This document shows, one piece after another, positions 46,781 to 58,073 of a DNA stretch of 64,000 nt. The first letter of the stretch is position 1. Each line of letters begins with the position of its first letter. The translations under genes were made by a program, and so were the position numbers. The stretch covers positions 186,001-250,000 of the forward strand of contig NZ_NIPW01000010.1 of NCBI RefSeq assembly GCF_002196855.1, read 5' to 3'. Origin of the DNA: Haematobacter genomosp. 1 (GTDB lineage: Bacteria > Pseudomonadota > Alphaproteobacteria > Rhodobacterales > Rhodobacteraceae). Under the pieces are notes generated by a model. It did no database searches. It saw only the letters and a program-made list of their open reading frames with translations, and had not been told where the DNA came from.

Positions 46781-49270
46781 ATGAAGACCCATGTCAGAGC
46801 CCTTGTCGTCGGTGGCGGCGCCGTCGGCACAGCCATTGCCTATCACCTCGCCCGTGCGGGATGGGACACCATGTTGCTGGAGCGGGATGAGCTGACCTCC
46901 GGCTCCACCTGGCACGCGGCGGGGCTTCTGCCGCTTTTCAACATGGGCTACGCGACCAGCCATATCCACGATTACTCCGTCCGCTTCTACAAGACGCTGG
47001 AGGCGGAGACGGGCCTGAACCCCGGCTTCGCCATCGTCGGCAACCTCCGCATGGCGCAGACGGAGGCGCGGATGGATGAGTACCGGCTCTATTCCGCCAC
47101 GGCGGAGGCGGTCGGCATCGAACACGTGTTCCTGACCCCGCAGCAGATCGCGGAGCGCTGGCCGCTGGTCCGCGCGGAGGATCTGAAGGGCGCGCTCTTT
47201 CATCCGACGGACGGTTACATCAACCCTGCCGATGTCACGCAGGCCATGGCGCGGGGCGCGCGGCTGCACGGCGCGACGATCGAGCGGCGCTGGCAGGTGG
47301 ACGGCTACCGCTGGACGGGGCGCGAATGGGTGGTCACCGCCACGAAGATGGTGGAGCGTGGCGGGAACCTCGTCCCCTCGGAGGAGCGGGTGGAGATCAC
47401 CGCCGAACATGTGGTGACGGCGACCGGCAACCATGCGCAGCGGACGGCGCGGCTCCTCGGCATCAAGATCCCCGCGATTCCGGTTGAGCATCAGTATATC
47501 GTGACGGAGCCTGACCGTGCGCTGGTGGAGTGGCGGAAGGCGGGCAACCCGGAGCATCCCGTCCTGCGCGACGCGGATGCGAAATGGTATGTGCGGGAGG
47601 AACGCGGCGGCTGGATCCTCGGCCCCTATGAGCGGGGTGCGCCCGCGCGGTTCGCCTACGGTGTGCCGGAGAGCTTCCGGGCCGACCTGTTCCCGCTCGC
47701 CCTCGACCGGATCGAGGAGGAATACGCCGCCATGCTCCACCGCATTCCCTCGTCCGAGGCGGCGGGGCTGAAGGACGACTTCAACGGGCCCATCTGCTAC
47801 ACGCCCGACGGCAACCCGCTGGTCGGTCCCGCGCCGGGCCTGCGCAACTTGTGGCTGGCGGAGGGCTTCTCCTTCGGGATCACGGCGGCGGGCGGCACGG
47901 GCAATTGCCTCGCCCAGATGATGACGGCGGGGGAGGCGGAGATCGACATGGCGAGCCTTGATCCCCGGCGCTACGGCGACTGGATGACCACCGAATATGC
48001 CGTCCGCAAGAACGAGGAATGCTATGAGCATGTCTTCGTCCTCCATCATCCCGATGAGGAGCGGGAGGCCGCCCGTCCGCTGCGCACCGCCCCGGCCTAT
48101 GACCGGCAGAAGGCAGCGGGCGCGCAGTTCGGCCAGATCAACGGCTGGGAGCGGCCGAACTACTACGCCCCCCCCGGTTTCGACGATCACGCCGCGCGCA
48201 GTTTCCGCCGCGGCGGCTGGTGGCGCTATGCAAGGGCGGAGGCGGAGGCGATCCGCTCCGCCGCCGGGCTGATCGACGCCAGCGCCTTCGCCAAGCATCT
48301 GGTGCGCGGTCCCGGGGCGACGGCGTTTCTCGACTGGTTCACCACCAACCGACTGCCGAAGGTGGGGCGGATCGGGCTGACCTACGCGCTCACCTCCACG
48401 GGCACCGTCCGGTCGGAATACACCATCGTGCGGCTGGCGGAGGATGCCTATTATCTCGTCTCGGCCGGGGCATGGGCGGCGTATGACGGCGACTGGCTGC
48501 GCAAATGCGCCGAGGACAGGCGGGCGGAGTTCGGCTGGATCGACATTCACGACGTCACGACGCAATGGGGTGTCTTCGCGCTGGCGGGGCCCGCGTCGCG
48601 CGACATTCTCAAGACCCTGATCCGTGATGCGGAGCCGGAAACCGCGCTGTCCAACAAAAGGTTCCCGTGGCTTTCCATGCGGGAGGTGGAGCTTGGCATG
48701 TGCCCCGTCCGCGCGATCCGGGTGGCCTATACCGGAGAGCTTGGCTGGGAGCTTCACCACCCGATCGAGATGCAGACCTACCTCTGGGACAGGCTGATCG
48801 AGGCGGGCGAGCCGCACGGGATGAAGCTGGTCGGCGCGCGGGCCCAGAACTGGCTCCGGCAGGAGAAGTCCTACCGTGCCTTCGGGACGGAACTCGGGCG
48901 CGACGCGACACCGCTGGAGGCGGGGGTGGAGCGTTTCGTCGATCTTTCCAAGCAGTTTCAGGGCAGGGAGGCGATGGAGGCAGCGCCTCTCGGCGCCACT
49001 TGTGTCACCCTCCTGATCGACGGACCGGAGGATGCGGACCCTTGGGGGCGCGAGGCGCTTTCGCTGGACGGCAGGGTCGTCGGGCGGCTCACCTCCGGCG
49101 GGTGGTCGGCGGCGTTCGGGAAATCCATCGGCATGGGCTATGTGGAGCCGGGTCTCGCCACGCCCGGCACGCGGCTGGAGGTACGGATGGGCGGCAGGCT
49201 CTGGCCCGCCGAAGTGACGCAGGACAGCCCCTACGACCCGACGAACGCCCGCATCCGGGCTGACGGCTGA
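46781..49270 (+). CDS. FAD-dependent dimethylglycine/sarcosine dehydrogenase-like protein with GcvT domain
   Basis: 829 residues from MKTHVRALVVGGGAVGTAIA; the frame is open upstream but antisense to infA. Residues 5-35 are the FAD-binding Rossmann motif, with a DAO domain to about 400 and GSTWHAAGLLP after it. The C-terminal half (from about 470) is a folate-binding GcvT/aminomethyltransferase domain (VAYTGELGWELHHPIEMQTY, KLVGARAQNWLRQEKSYRAF). The architecture is that of DMGDH/SARDH, which demethylate N-methylglycines and pass formaldehyde to tetrahydrofolate. The exact substrate is not certain. Confidence 0.9.
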   Translation: MKTHVRALVVGGGAVGTAIAYHLARAGWDTMLLERDELTSGSTWHAAGLLPLFNMGYATSHIHDYSVRFYKTLEAETGLNPGFAIVGNLRMAQTEARMDEYRLYSATAEAVGIEHVFLTPQQIAERWPLVRAEDLKGALFHPTDGYINPADVTQAMARGARLHGATIERRWQVDGYRWTGREWVVTATKMVERGGNLVPSEERVEITAEHVVTATGNHAQRTARLLGIKIPAIPVEHQYIVTEPDRALVEWRKAGNPEHPVLRDADAKWYVREERGGWILGPYERGAPARFAYGVPESFRADLFPLALDRIEEEYAAMLHRIPSSEAAGLKDDFNGPICYTPDGNPLVGPAPGLRNLWLAEGFSFGITAAGGTGNCLAQMMTAGEAEIDMASLDPRRYGDWMTTEYAVRKNEECYEHVFVLHHPDEEREAARPLRTAPAYDRQKAAGAQFGQINGWERPNYYAPPGFDDHAARSFRRGGWWRYARAEAEAIRSAAGLIDASAFAKHLVRGPGATAFLDWFTTNRLPKVGRIGLTYALTSTGTVRSEYTIVRLAEDAYYLVSAGAWAAYDGDWLRKCAEDRRAEFGWIDIHDVTTQWGVFALAGPASRDILKTLIRDAEPETALSNKRFPWLSMREVELGMCPVRAIRVAYTGELGWELHHPIEMQTYLWDRLIEAGEPHGMKLVGARAQNWLRQEKSYRAFGTELGRDATPLEAGVERFVDLSKQFQGREAMEAAPLGATCVTLLIDGPEDADPWGREALSLDGRVVGRLTSGGWSAAFGKSIGMGYVEPGLATPGTRLEVRMGGRLWPAEVTQDSPYDPTNARIRADG

Positions 49271-49313
49271 CGGTATGAGGCATCCCCGCTGGAGGTGACG
49301 GTTGCCGCCGGGA

Positions 49314-49334
49314 AGCGGGTGCACGACACCCGCT
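49314..49334 (+). terminator. Possible terminator hairpin after the dehydrogenase gene
   Basis: AGCGGGTG (49314-49321) and CACCCGCT (49327-49334) form a perfect 8-bp stem with a CACGA loop, 44 bp after the stop. There is no T-run, so a role as terminator is uncertain. Confidence 0.35.
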
Positions 49335-49558
49335 GGAGAGGGCGTGAAACCTGAAGGGCGGGCGGATCATGCCCGTCGCCGTGGTCCCCGCCATCCCCGG
49401 GGGCCGATGGCCTTTCCCCTTGGAAACGGCACCGGGTGGTCACATTCCGCGCAAACGCGCCGCAATCGCCATGCTGGCATTTGCTTGTCCCTCCGCCCGC
49501 GCATAGAAGCCTGAGGAATCGGCCTTGGCCGAATGGGTGGGGCAATTCGGGGACAGGC

Positions 49559-50800
49559 ATGCCGTCGCGCCTTCCGGTCATGGTAATCTGCGTGACCATC
49601 CTGATCGACGCGATCGGGATCGGCCTGATCCTTCCCGTCACCCCTGCGCTTTTGCGCGAGGTGACGCATGAGGGGCTTGCCAATGCCGCGATCTGGGGGG
49701 GTGTGCTTGCCGCGCTCTTTGCGGTGATGCAGTTCCTGTTCGGCCCGGTGCTCGGCTCCCTGTCGGATCGCTACGGGCGGCGGCCGGTGCTGCTCGTCTC
49801 GCTGCTGGTGGTGTCGCTCGATTACATGCTGATGGCGCTGGCCCATACGCTGACGCTGCTCATCATCGGGCGGGCGATCGGCGGGCTGGCTTCCGCCACC
49901 CATGCGACGGCGGCGGCCTATATGGCCGATGTCTCCGCGCCGGAGAACAAGGCCCGGAACTTCGGCCTCATCAACGCGGCCTTCGGTCTGGGTTTCGTGC
50001 TCGGCCCGCTGGCAGGAGCAGGGCTGGCGGAGTTCGGCACACGCGCGCCCTTCTGGGCCGCGGCGGCGCTTGCGGCACTCAATGCGGTGATCGGGTATTT
50101 CGTGCTGCCGGAGACGGTGACGGACCGCATCCGCCGCCCCTTCGACATCCGCCGCGCCAACCCGTTCGGGGCGTTCCGGGCCATCGGGAAGCTGCCGGGC
50201 CTGCCGCGATTCCTGATCGTCTATCTGCTCTACTGCATCGCGCTCTTTTCCTATCCCGCCGTCTGGCCCTTCTTCGGCGAGGCGCAGTTCGGCTGGAACA
50301 GCCGGATGGTCGGCATCTCGCTCGCGGTCTTCGGTATCGGCATGGCGGTGGTGCAGGGCTTTCTGATCGCGCCGATGATCCGCCGTTTCGGGGACGGGCG
50401 GACCGTCGTCATCGGCATGTGCATCGACGTGATCTCCTTCGTGGCGCTCGGTTTCATCACCAGCGGCACGCTGGCGCTGGCGCTGACGCCGCTGACCGCG
50501 CTCGGCGGGGTGGTGGGACCGGCGCTGACCGCGGTGATGTCCCGCCGGGCGCGCGACGATCAGCAGGGGGAGCTTCAGGGCGTTCTGGCCAGTCTCAACG
50601 CGCTCAACATGGTGATTTCACCGCTGGTGATGACGCAGGTCTTTGCGCATTTCACCTCCGGGCGGACATCCATCCACCTGCCGGGCGCGCCCTTCCTGCT
50701 GGCGGCGGCATTGATGGTGGTATGCATCCTGTTGTTCGTCACGCGGACGCGCCTGTTGCCGTCCGGGGATCGGGCCCGGCACGGCGGGAGCGCTTCCTAG
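49559..50800 (+). CDS. TetA-type MFS drug:proton antiporter
   Basis: 413 residues from MPSRLPVMVICVTILIDAIG. Twelve hydrophobic segments; loop 2-3 motif A is GPVLGSLSDRYGRRPVL and motif C-like Gly pattern is LINAAFGLGFVLGPLAGAGL. These, and PVTPALLREVTH, place it in the TCR/Tet group (DHA1 family, 12 TMS) of tetracycline-type exporters. Chromosomal members are common in Rhodobacterales and need not confer clinical resistance. No TetR-type repressor lies beside it. Confidence 0.85.
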   Translation: MPSRLPVMVICVTILIDAIGIGLILPVTPALLREVTHEGLANAAIWGGVLAALFAVMQFLFGPVLGSLSDRYGRRPVLLVSLLVVSLDYMLMALAHTLTLLIIGRAIGGLASATHATAAAYMADVSAPENKARNFGLINAAFGLGFVLGPLAGAGLAEFGTRAPFWAAAALAALNAVIGYFVLPETVTDRIRRPFDIRRANPFGAFRAIGKLPGLPRFLIVYLLYCIALFSYPAVWPFFGEAQFGWNSRMVGISLAVFGIGMAVVQGFLIAPMIRRFGDGRTVVIGMCIDVISFVALGFITSGTLALALTPLTALGGVVGPALTAVMSRRARDDQQGELQGVLASLNALNMVISPLVMTQVFAHFTSGRTSIHLPGAPFLLAAALMVVCILLFVTRTRLLPSGDRARHGGSAS

Positions 50801-50950
50801 CCCCGCGCCGGACAGCGACGATCGCGCCGCAAACGGGTGTCGGTCTTCCGTCAGCCTTGCCTCAGCCGGCATCGGGACATGTCCCACCCTCCCGCGCCGA
50901 TCCCTCGGTCACTTGGAAGCCCGCCGGTTCGCGCGAGGGCCCCGGCAGCA

Positions 50951-50976
50951 AAAAGCCCCGCCGAGGCGGGGCTTTC
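50951..50976 (-). terminator. Rho-independent terminator of typA
   Basis: On the minus strand, AAAGCCCCGC and GCGGGGCTTT form a 10-bp stem with a short loop, followed by a T-run (TTTTTGC). It begins directly after the typA stop. It is one of the clearest terminators in the window. Confidence 0.85.
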
Positions 50977-50979
50977 CTG

Positions 50980-52797
<1,818 letters not shown>

Positions 52798-52864
52798 GTA
52801 CATTTCCCGGAAATATCGCGGCGGCATTACCGCTTCCCTGCGGAAAACGCCAGCGCAAAGGACA

Positions 52865-52889
52865 GCCGCGCGAAATAACGTTGCGCGGC
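52865..52889 (-). terminator. Hairpin after selC/selB
   Basis: GCCGCGC (52865-52871) and GCGCGGC (52883-52889) form a 7-bp stem with an 11-nt AT-rich loop, starting 8 bp after the selB stop on the minus strand. It is followed by TGTCCTTTG. It could end the fdo-sel operon before typA. Confidence 0.45.
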
Positions 52890-52896
52890 GTGACGC

Positions 52897-54960
52897 TCAG
52901 GTCCGGGCGGATGGCGGAGGAGAATGGGAGTCGAACCCACCCGGGACAGGCTCGCTGCCCCAACCGGAGTTGAAGTCCGGCCGCCCCACCGGGGACGATG
53001 CTCCTCCGCGTTCCGGCGCCTGCGGCGGCGTGTCCGTCAGTCCGTCCGTAACCCTGTCGGGTACTCTGTCGAGCAGGGGCCCGAAAAGATCGAGCCTGTG
53101 CGGATTGATACGTCGCAGATCTCCGCGCCGCAAGGTGACGCCGTGCCGGTCGAGGAAATCGAGGATCTGGATTGCGACCTTTCGGCCATTGTCCATCCGG
53201 TCGCGAAAAGCGGCGGCGGTGAAGCCATCGGGCGACGCGGCGCCCACATCCCGCGCGATGGCGACCATTTCGGCCACCGTCTCCCGCGTGAAGAAATGAT
53301 CATGCGCCACCTGATCGACACGGCCGGTCTTCTGGCCGAGCTTCAGGACGCGCCGCACCTCCCGCTCATCCAGTCCGAACTGCGCGGCGAGGTCGCGGAC
53401 GCGGGGCGGGCGGAAGCGGGCAGGCCCGGACAGTTCCGGCAGACACCGCTCCAGCAGGTCCGCATCCGCGGGGTCAAGCCGGATCTCATGGCCGGGAAGC
53501 CGCAGGAAAGCGCCGTCCTGCACGATGCGCCCTGCCTCCGCCTCCGCCCGCAGGAAGGCAAGGAACGGCTCCTTCGGCAGACGGACGGGCAGGGCGAGGC
53601 GCAGCCGTTCGCGCCCCATACCCTGCGCCTCCGGGTTCTCGGCGTGCCATGTGTCGAGCGTCGCGATCAGCCCGGCAGCAAGCGCCTCCCGCCGCTCGGG
53701 GCGCATGAGCAAGCGCGTCTCGCCGCTGCCGATGGTCACGCCCTCCGTCTCCGCCGGCAGCAGGGCGCGGTCCCGAAAGAACGCCTCCGCCGCGACGAAC
53801 CCCGGCTCGGTCAGCAGCATGGCCGCCAGCGGATCCGCCGCTTCCGCCGCCCGGATCAGCGCCAGCCGCTCCGCCGTGCTCCGCCGCCGTTGCGGTGCGC
53901 GCAGGTCGAGAAGCCTGCCGCCGCCGATCGTCCGCCGCGCGGACACGTCGCGCAGGATGAAACTGTCGCCCACCGTCGCCGCCACCGGCCGGTCGAGCAC
54001 GATCTGGCACAGGCCGGACTCTCCGGGCCGCAGCGGGCCATCGAGCGGGACGATACGCGCATCCGCCTCCGCCGCGCCGGAATGGAAGCGGGCGGGGAAC
54101 CATGTGCCGAGCGGTTTCGGCTCCTCCCCCACCACGTGGAGCCGGGCGTCGATCCGCTGGGTCGGCGCGTGCAGGGCGGGGGCGAGCAGCATGTCCCCCC
54201 GGTGGATCGCCTCGCGGGAGATGCCGTCGCCCGCGATGTTCACTGCGCACCGCTGGCCCGCGCGCCCCTCCGCCGCCGCGCGGTTCTGGGCATGGACACT
54301 CCGCACCCGCCCGGACAGGCCGGAGGGGCTGATCGTGACGGTATCGCCCGGCGCCACGCGGCCCGACAGGACGGTTCCCGTCACCACCGTTCCCGCGCCG
54401 GTCAGGGTGAAACTCCGGTCCACCGTCATGCGGAACCGCCCCTCCGCCGCGCGCATCTGCGTTTCCGCTTCGGCAAGGATGAGCGCGTGGCGCAACTCCT
54501 CCAGCCCGCTGCCGGTCAGGGCGGAAACGGCGATTGTTTGCGCGCCCGCCAGCCCGGTGGGCGCGAGCAAGGCGGTGATCTCCTCCCGCCGCGCGGCAAG
54601 CAGCGGCTCCTCCGCCATATCGCATTTGCTGAGCGCCACGATGCCGCGCCGGATGCCCAGCAGGTCGAGGATCGCCAAATGCTCCCGCGTCTGCGGCATG
54701 ATCCCGTCATCCGCCGCAATGACGAGCAGGGCCATGTCGATGCCCCCGGCGCCCGCCACCATCGTATGAACGAACCGCTCATGTCCTGGCACATCGACGA
54801 ACCCCGTGACGCCCGCGCCCAGATCGGCATAGGCGAAACCGAGGTCGATGGTGATGCCTCGGGCCTTTTCCTCCTTCAGCCGGTCGGTATCGACGCCGGT
54901 CAGGGCGCGGACGAGCGCGGTTTTGCCATGGTCGATATGACCCGCGGTGCCGACGATCAT
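52897..54960 (-). CDS. selB: Selenocysteine-specific elongation factor SelB, reading frame continues through selC
   Basis: 687 residues from [20 protein letters not shown]. GTPase motifs: GHIDHGKT at 7-14, DVPGHERF at 56-63, SKCD at 111-114. Domains II and III and the C-terminal winged helices that bind the SECIS hairpin follow, with the last recognisable winged helix ending near [19 protein letters not shown]. coli SelB has 614 residues; this frame has 651 codons before selC starts, then 32 codons that are the tRNA gene itself ([13 protein letters not shown] onward), then SART and a TGA stop. There is no earlier stop. selA overlaps its start by 4 nt. SelB delivers Sec-tRNA to UGA with a SECIS. 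Confidence 0.93.
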   Translation of the reverse strand: MIVGTAGHIDHGKTALVRALTGVDTDRLKEEKARGITIDLGFAYADLGAGVTGFVDVPGHERFVHTMVAGAGGIDMALLVIAADDGIMPQTREHLAILDLLGIRRGIVALSKCDMAEEPLLAARREEITALLAPTGLAGAQTIAVSALTGSGLEELRHALILAEAETQMRAAEGRFRMTVDRSFTLTGAGTVVTGTVLSGRVAPGDTVTISPSGLSGRVRSVHAQNRAAAEGRAGQRCAVNIAGDGISREAIHRGDMLLAPALHAPTQRIDARLHVVGEEPKPLGTWFPARFHSGAAEADARIVPLDGPLRPGESGLCQIVLDRPVAATVGDSFILRDVSARRTIGGGRLLDLRAPQRRRSTAERLALIRAAEAADPLAAMLLTEPGFVAAEAFFRDRALLPAETEGVTIGSGETRLLMRPERREALAAGLIATLDTWHAENPEAQGMGRERLRLALPVRLPKEPFLAFLRAEAEAGRIVQDGAFLRLPGHEIRLDPADADLLERCLPELSGPARFRPPRVRDLAAQFGLDEREVRRVLKLGQKTGRVDQVAHDHFFTRETVAEMVAIARDVGAASPDGFTAAAFRDRMDNGRKVAIQILDFLDRHGVTLRRGDLRRINPHRLDLFGPLLDRVPDRVTDGLTDTPPQAPERGGASSPVGRPDFNSGWGSEPVPGGFDSHSPPPSART
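52912..53007 (-). tRNA. selC: tRNA-Sec (UCA), within the selB reading frame
   Basis: Read on the minus strand, 96 nt with encoded CCA: the acceptor begins GGAGGAGC and pairs with CTCCTCC, discriminator G. The anticodon region GGACTTCAACTCC contains UCA, the extra arm is long, and the T loop reads GGTTCGACTCC. It matches the layout of E. coli selC closely. It lies 37 nt beyond the last recognisable SelB domain and wholly inside the selB frame, on the same strand. Confidence 0.97.
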
Positions 54961-56336
54961 CGCAGACCCGCCATGGCGCCGGTCAGCGCACCGTCCTCCT
55001 CCAGACAGCGCAGATCGAGGATCAGCGCCCCGTCCGCGATCCGCCCCAGCACGGGCCGGTCCAGCGCGCGGAGCGCCGTGGCCAACCGTTCCGGCGCCTT
55101 GCCGTCCGGCCCGGTGAGCCGCAACCCGGCAGAGGCCAGCGTCTCGACGGGCAGGGCGCCGGAGCCGATCTGGCTCTCGCATCCCGTCACCGCCGCCTGA
55201 AACCCCTCGGGCAGAAGGGCGGCGACCTGCGGGCACAGCCGCTCCGCCTGCGCCCGGATCTCCGCCTCGCCCCGCCGCAGAAGGCGCAGGGTCGGCAACC
55301 GCTCCACCGCGCGCGCGCCGTCGCCATAAAGCCGGAGCGTCGCCGCCAGCGCAGCAATGCGTATCTTGTCGAGCCGGAGCGCGCGTTTCAGCGGGTTGCG
55401 ATTGATCCGCGCGATCAGGTCTGCCCGCCCGACGATGAACCCCGCCTGCGGCCCGCCCAGCAACTTGTCGCCCGAGAAGGTGACGATATCCGCGCCCTCG
55501 GCCACCGCCTCCCGCACCGTCGGTTCCGGCGGCAGGCCGAGCCGCGCCATGTCGATCAACGTGCCCGAGCCAAGGTCATTGACCAGCGGCACACCCGACC
55601 GCAGGGCCAGCGGCGCAAGCTCTGCCGCAGTGACGGAGGCCGTGAACCCCTCGATCCGGTAGTTCGACGGATGCACCTTCAGCACCATGCCCGTCGCCTC
55701 GGTGAGAGCGCGCTCGTAATCCCGCAGATGCGTGCGGTTTGTCGTGCCCACCTCGCGCAGCCGGACGCCCGCGCTTTCCATGATGTCCGGCATGCGGAAG
55801 GCGCCGCCGATCTCGATCAGCTCCCCGCGGGACACGATCGCCTCCCGCCCCGCGCCCAGCGTGTTGAGCGTGATGAGCACGGCGGCTGCATTGTTGTTGA
55901 CGACGGTCGCATCCTCCGCCCCGGTCAGGTCGCAGAGCATCTGCCGCAGATGGGCGTCCCGCTCCCCCCGCCTGCCGGTGGACAGGTCGAGTTCCAGCGC
56001 GGCGGGCGCGCGCATCGCCTCTGCCGCCGCCTGAACCGCCTCCTCCGCCAGCAGGGCGCGGCCGAGATTGGTGTGCAGCACCGTCCCCGTCAGGTTCAGC
56101 ACCGGGCGGAGCGCGCTCCGCCCCGCCGCATGGAGCCGGTCGGCAAGCGTGTCCAATAGCGCCTCCGCCGCAGGCACCTCTGCCCCGCGCAGGGCGGCTT
56201 CCCGCGCCTCGCCCAGCAGGGCGCGCAGCGCATCCGTCACCGGCTGCCGCCCGTGCGCCTCCTGCAACGCGCGGCCGGTGTCGGTGGCCAGCAGACGATC
56301 GACGGAGGGCAGGGCCCGCAGCCCGCGCATCTCCAT
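54957..56336 (-). CDS. selA: L-seryl-tRNA(Sec) selenium transferase
   Basis: 459 residues, family length. It starts MEMRGLRALPSVDRLLATDT. PLP-binding Lys291 lies in TFSGDKLLGGPQAGF; the substrate region NLTGTVLHTNLGRALLAEEA and VVNNNAAAVLITLNTL are conserved. SelA turns seryl-tRNA-Sec into selenocysteinyl-tRNA-Sec with selenophosphate. It overlaps selB by 4 nt and starts 3 nt after fdhE. Confidence 0.96.
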   Translation of the reverse strand: MEMRGLRALPSVDRLLATDTGRALQEAHGRQPVTDALRALLGEAREAALRGAEVPAAEALLDTLADRLHAAGRSALRPVLNLTGTVLHTNLGRALLAEEAVQAAAEAMRAPAALELDLSTGRRGERDAHLRQMLCDLTGAEDATVVNNNAAAVLITLNTLGAGREAIVSRGELIEIGGAFRMPDIMESAGVRLREVGTTNRTHLRDYERALTEATGMVLKVHPSNYRIEGFTASVTAAELAPLALRSGVPLVNDLGSGTLIDMARLGLPPEPTVREAVAEGADIVTFSGDKLLGGPQAGFIVGRADLIARINRNPLKRALRLDKIRIAALAATLRLYGDGARAVERLPTLRLLRRGEAEIRAQAERLCPQVAALLPEGFQAAVTGCESQIGSGALPVETLASAGLRLTGPDGKAPERLATALRALDRPVLGRIADGALILDLRCLEEDGALTGAMAGLR

Positions 56337-56339
56337 GGC

Positions 56340-57266
56340 TCAGAACCCGGACAGCAGCGGGTTGAACGCACCCCGCCGCCATTCGCTGTCCTGAAGGGCG
56401 ATGTCGAGGCCAAGGCTCGCCACATCATCCGCCACCGGGTCGAGCGTCGGGTTCAGCGTCTGATAGAGGATCTTCACCCAACGGTGGCATTCGTCGCAGA
56501 CCTCTGCCCGGACGGATGCCTTCTCCGCCTTGCCGCCCTCATCCAGCGTGCGGTAGCCGATGCCCTTGGTGGACCCGCAGCACAGGCACTTCACCCGCAC
56601 CTCGTTCCACGCCGTCGCACAGCTTGCGCAATGGGCATAGCGCGTGTTCTCTGCCCCCGGCGTGCCGACCACAGTGGAGATGTTGGGCCGTCCGCCGCAG
56701 GCAGGGCACACGCCGGTGCGGATGGGCACCAGCGCCGCACTGTCCAGCGTCGCGGCAAGCCTCGCCAGATGCACCTGCACCCCTATGGCCACCAGCAGAA
56801 GGGGCGCCGTCGCTTCCTCCGGTATCGTCTCCGCCATCACATTCGCGATGAGCCAGCGCCGCGCATCCGCATCGGCCTCGATCACTGCCTCCAGCGCCAC
56901 GCGGGCCTGCTCGGGCATCTCCACCTCGCGGAGCGCGGTGAGCGTCGCCTCCAGCGTCTCCTCCAGATCCGGGCTGTCGATGAGGGCGAGCCGGTCGATC
57001 GGCGGCATCGCCGCCTGACGGGCGCGGGCGACATCTTCGGCGGGCAGCGGTTCCGGCGCGGGCAGACGCCCGGCCACCTCCGCCTGAACACCCGTCAGAC
57101 CGGCAAGGAAATCGAGAAACGGCCCCAGATCGCTGGTCTGCGCAAGGAAGGCAAAACGCTCCGCCCGCTTGCGGAACTCCGCCACCGGATCCAGCGGGCG
57201 GACGAACGGGGCGACGCTGATCCCGCCGATGACGGAGGGGTCGGGCTTCAGGCTGGGGTCGGACAT
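56340..57266 (-). CDS. fdhE: Formate dehydrogenase accessory protein FdhE
   Basis: 308 residues. Four CxxC zinc-ribbon or rubredoxin-like sites: GVCPACGGRPNIS, RYAHCASCATAWNEVR, VKCLCCGSTK and AEVCDECHRWVKIL. FdhE is needed to assemble respiratory formate dehydrogenases in E. coli. It sits between fdoI and selA in the operon, as part of the enzyme maturation module. Confidence 0.93.
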   Translation of the reverse strand: MSDPSLKPDPSVIGGISVAPFVRPLDPVAEFRKRAERFAFLAQTSDLGPFLDFLAGLTGVQAEVAGRLPAPEPLPAEDVARARQAAMPPIDRLALIDSPDLEETLEATLTALREVEMPEQARVALEAVIEADADARRWLIANVMAETIPEEATAPLLLVAIGVQVHLARLAATLDSAALVPIRTGVCPACGGRPNISTVVGTPGAENTRYAHCASCATAWNEVRVKCLCCGSTKGIGYRTLDEGGKAEKASVRAEVCDECHRWVKILYQTLNPTLDPVADDVASLGLDIALQDSEWRRGAFNPLLSGF

Positions 57267-57307
57267 TCTACCTCCCGGGCCGGACCGGCCACGGCTTCAA
57301 GATGGGG

Positions 57308-58003
57308 TTACTCTGCCGGATCACTCTGCCTGCGTCGAGCCAGTTCCTTCAGCCATTTGCGGTGGTGCTTCCAGCTCCACCCGCCCGTCACCGTGCCCCG
57401 CGTCATGGCGGAGAGCGTGCCGCGCGTCCAGAAGGCCGCATAGACGTGCAGGATGAAGACGCAGATGATGAGAACGGCCGCCAGTGCATGAACCAGCGTC
57501 GCGATCCGCCGCACGGGGATGGAGACGAGATGCGCGGTATATTGCTCCCACATCATCAGGCCGGTGACGATCAGCACCACGATCAGGCCCGACATCGCCC
57601 AGAAGATGAATTTCTGCCCGGCATTGTATTTGCCAAGCTCCGGCAGCTTCTCCTCCTTGTCCTTCAGCAGGTCGTTGATATGGCTGACCCAGACCACGTC
57701 CTCCCGCCGGGGCAGGTTCAGCCGGACGAGCCGGAAGAACAGGATGAAGAAGCTCACGAACAGGATGATGCCGATGATCGGATGGATCCAGCGCGTCGTC
57801 TGCCCGCCGCCGAACAGCCCGGTCAGGAAGAACAGCGACGGGTGGAACAGCGCCAGCCCCGAAAGCAGCAGCAGGATCAGCGACAGCGCGGTGACCCAGT
57901 GGTTCGCGCGGGTGACGGGGCCATAACGGCGGACCTCCACCGGGGGGCCGACCTCCTCGATCCGGTCGCCGGATTGCGAATAGACGCGCCTTGACCTCCT
58001 CAT
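57308..58003 (-). CDS. fdoI: Formate dehydrogenase gamma subunit (cytochrome b556)
   Basis: 231 residues with four transmembrane helices (HWVTALSLILLLLSGLALFH, IIGIILFVSFFILFF, FIFWAMSGLIVVLIVTGLMM, HALAAVLIICVFILHVYAAF). His residues in helices 1, 3 and 4 are likely haem b ligands. It anchors the enzyme in the inner membrane and passes electrons to quinone. It follows fdoH by 70 bp. The first residues (RRSRRVYSQSGDR) form a cytoplasmic N-terminus. Confidence 0.93.
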   Translation of the reverse strand: MRRSRRVYSQSGDRIEEVGPPVEVRRYGPVTRANHWVTALSLILLLLSGLALFHPSLFFLTGLFGGGQTTRWIHPIIGIILFVSFFILFFRLVRLNLPRREDVVWVSHINDLLKDKEEKLPELGKYNAGQKFIFWAMSGLIVVLIVTGLMMWEQYTAHLVSIPVRRIATLVHALAAVLIICVFILHVYAAFWTRGTLSAMTRGTVTGGWSWKHHRKWLKELARRRQSDPAE

Positions 58004-58073
58004 CGCCGACCCTCCCCGGCCAACTGTTCCGAACCGTCCGCGATCCTGCCCGGGATGGGGTGGCGCGGCGCGG

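Noticed and set aside
46664-49324. An 886-codon minus-strand frame opposite the dimethylglycine dehydrogenase gene
   Set aside because: Its composition is that of a GC-skewed shadow; the plus-strand protein has full FAD and GcvT motifs.
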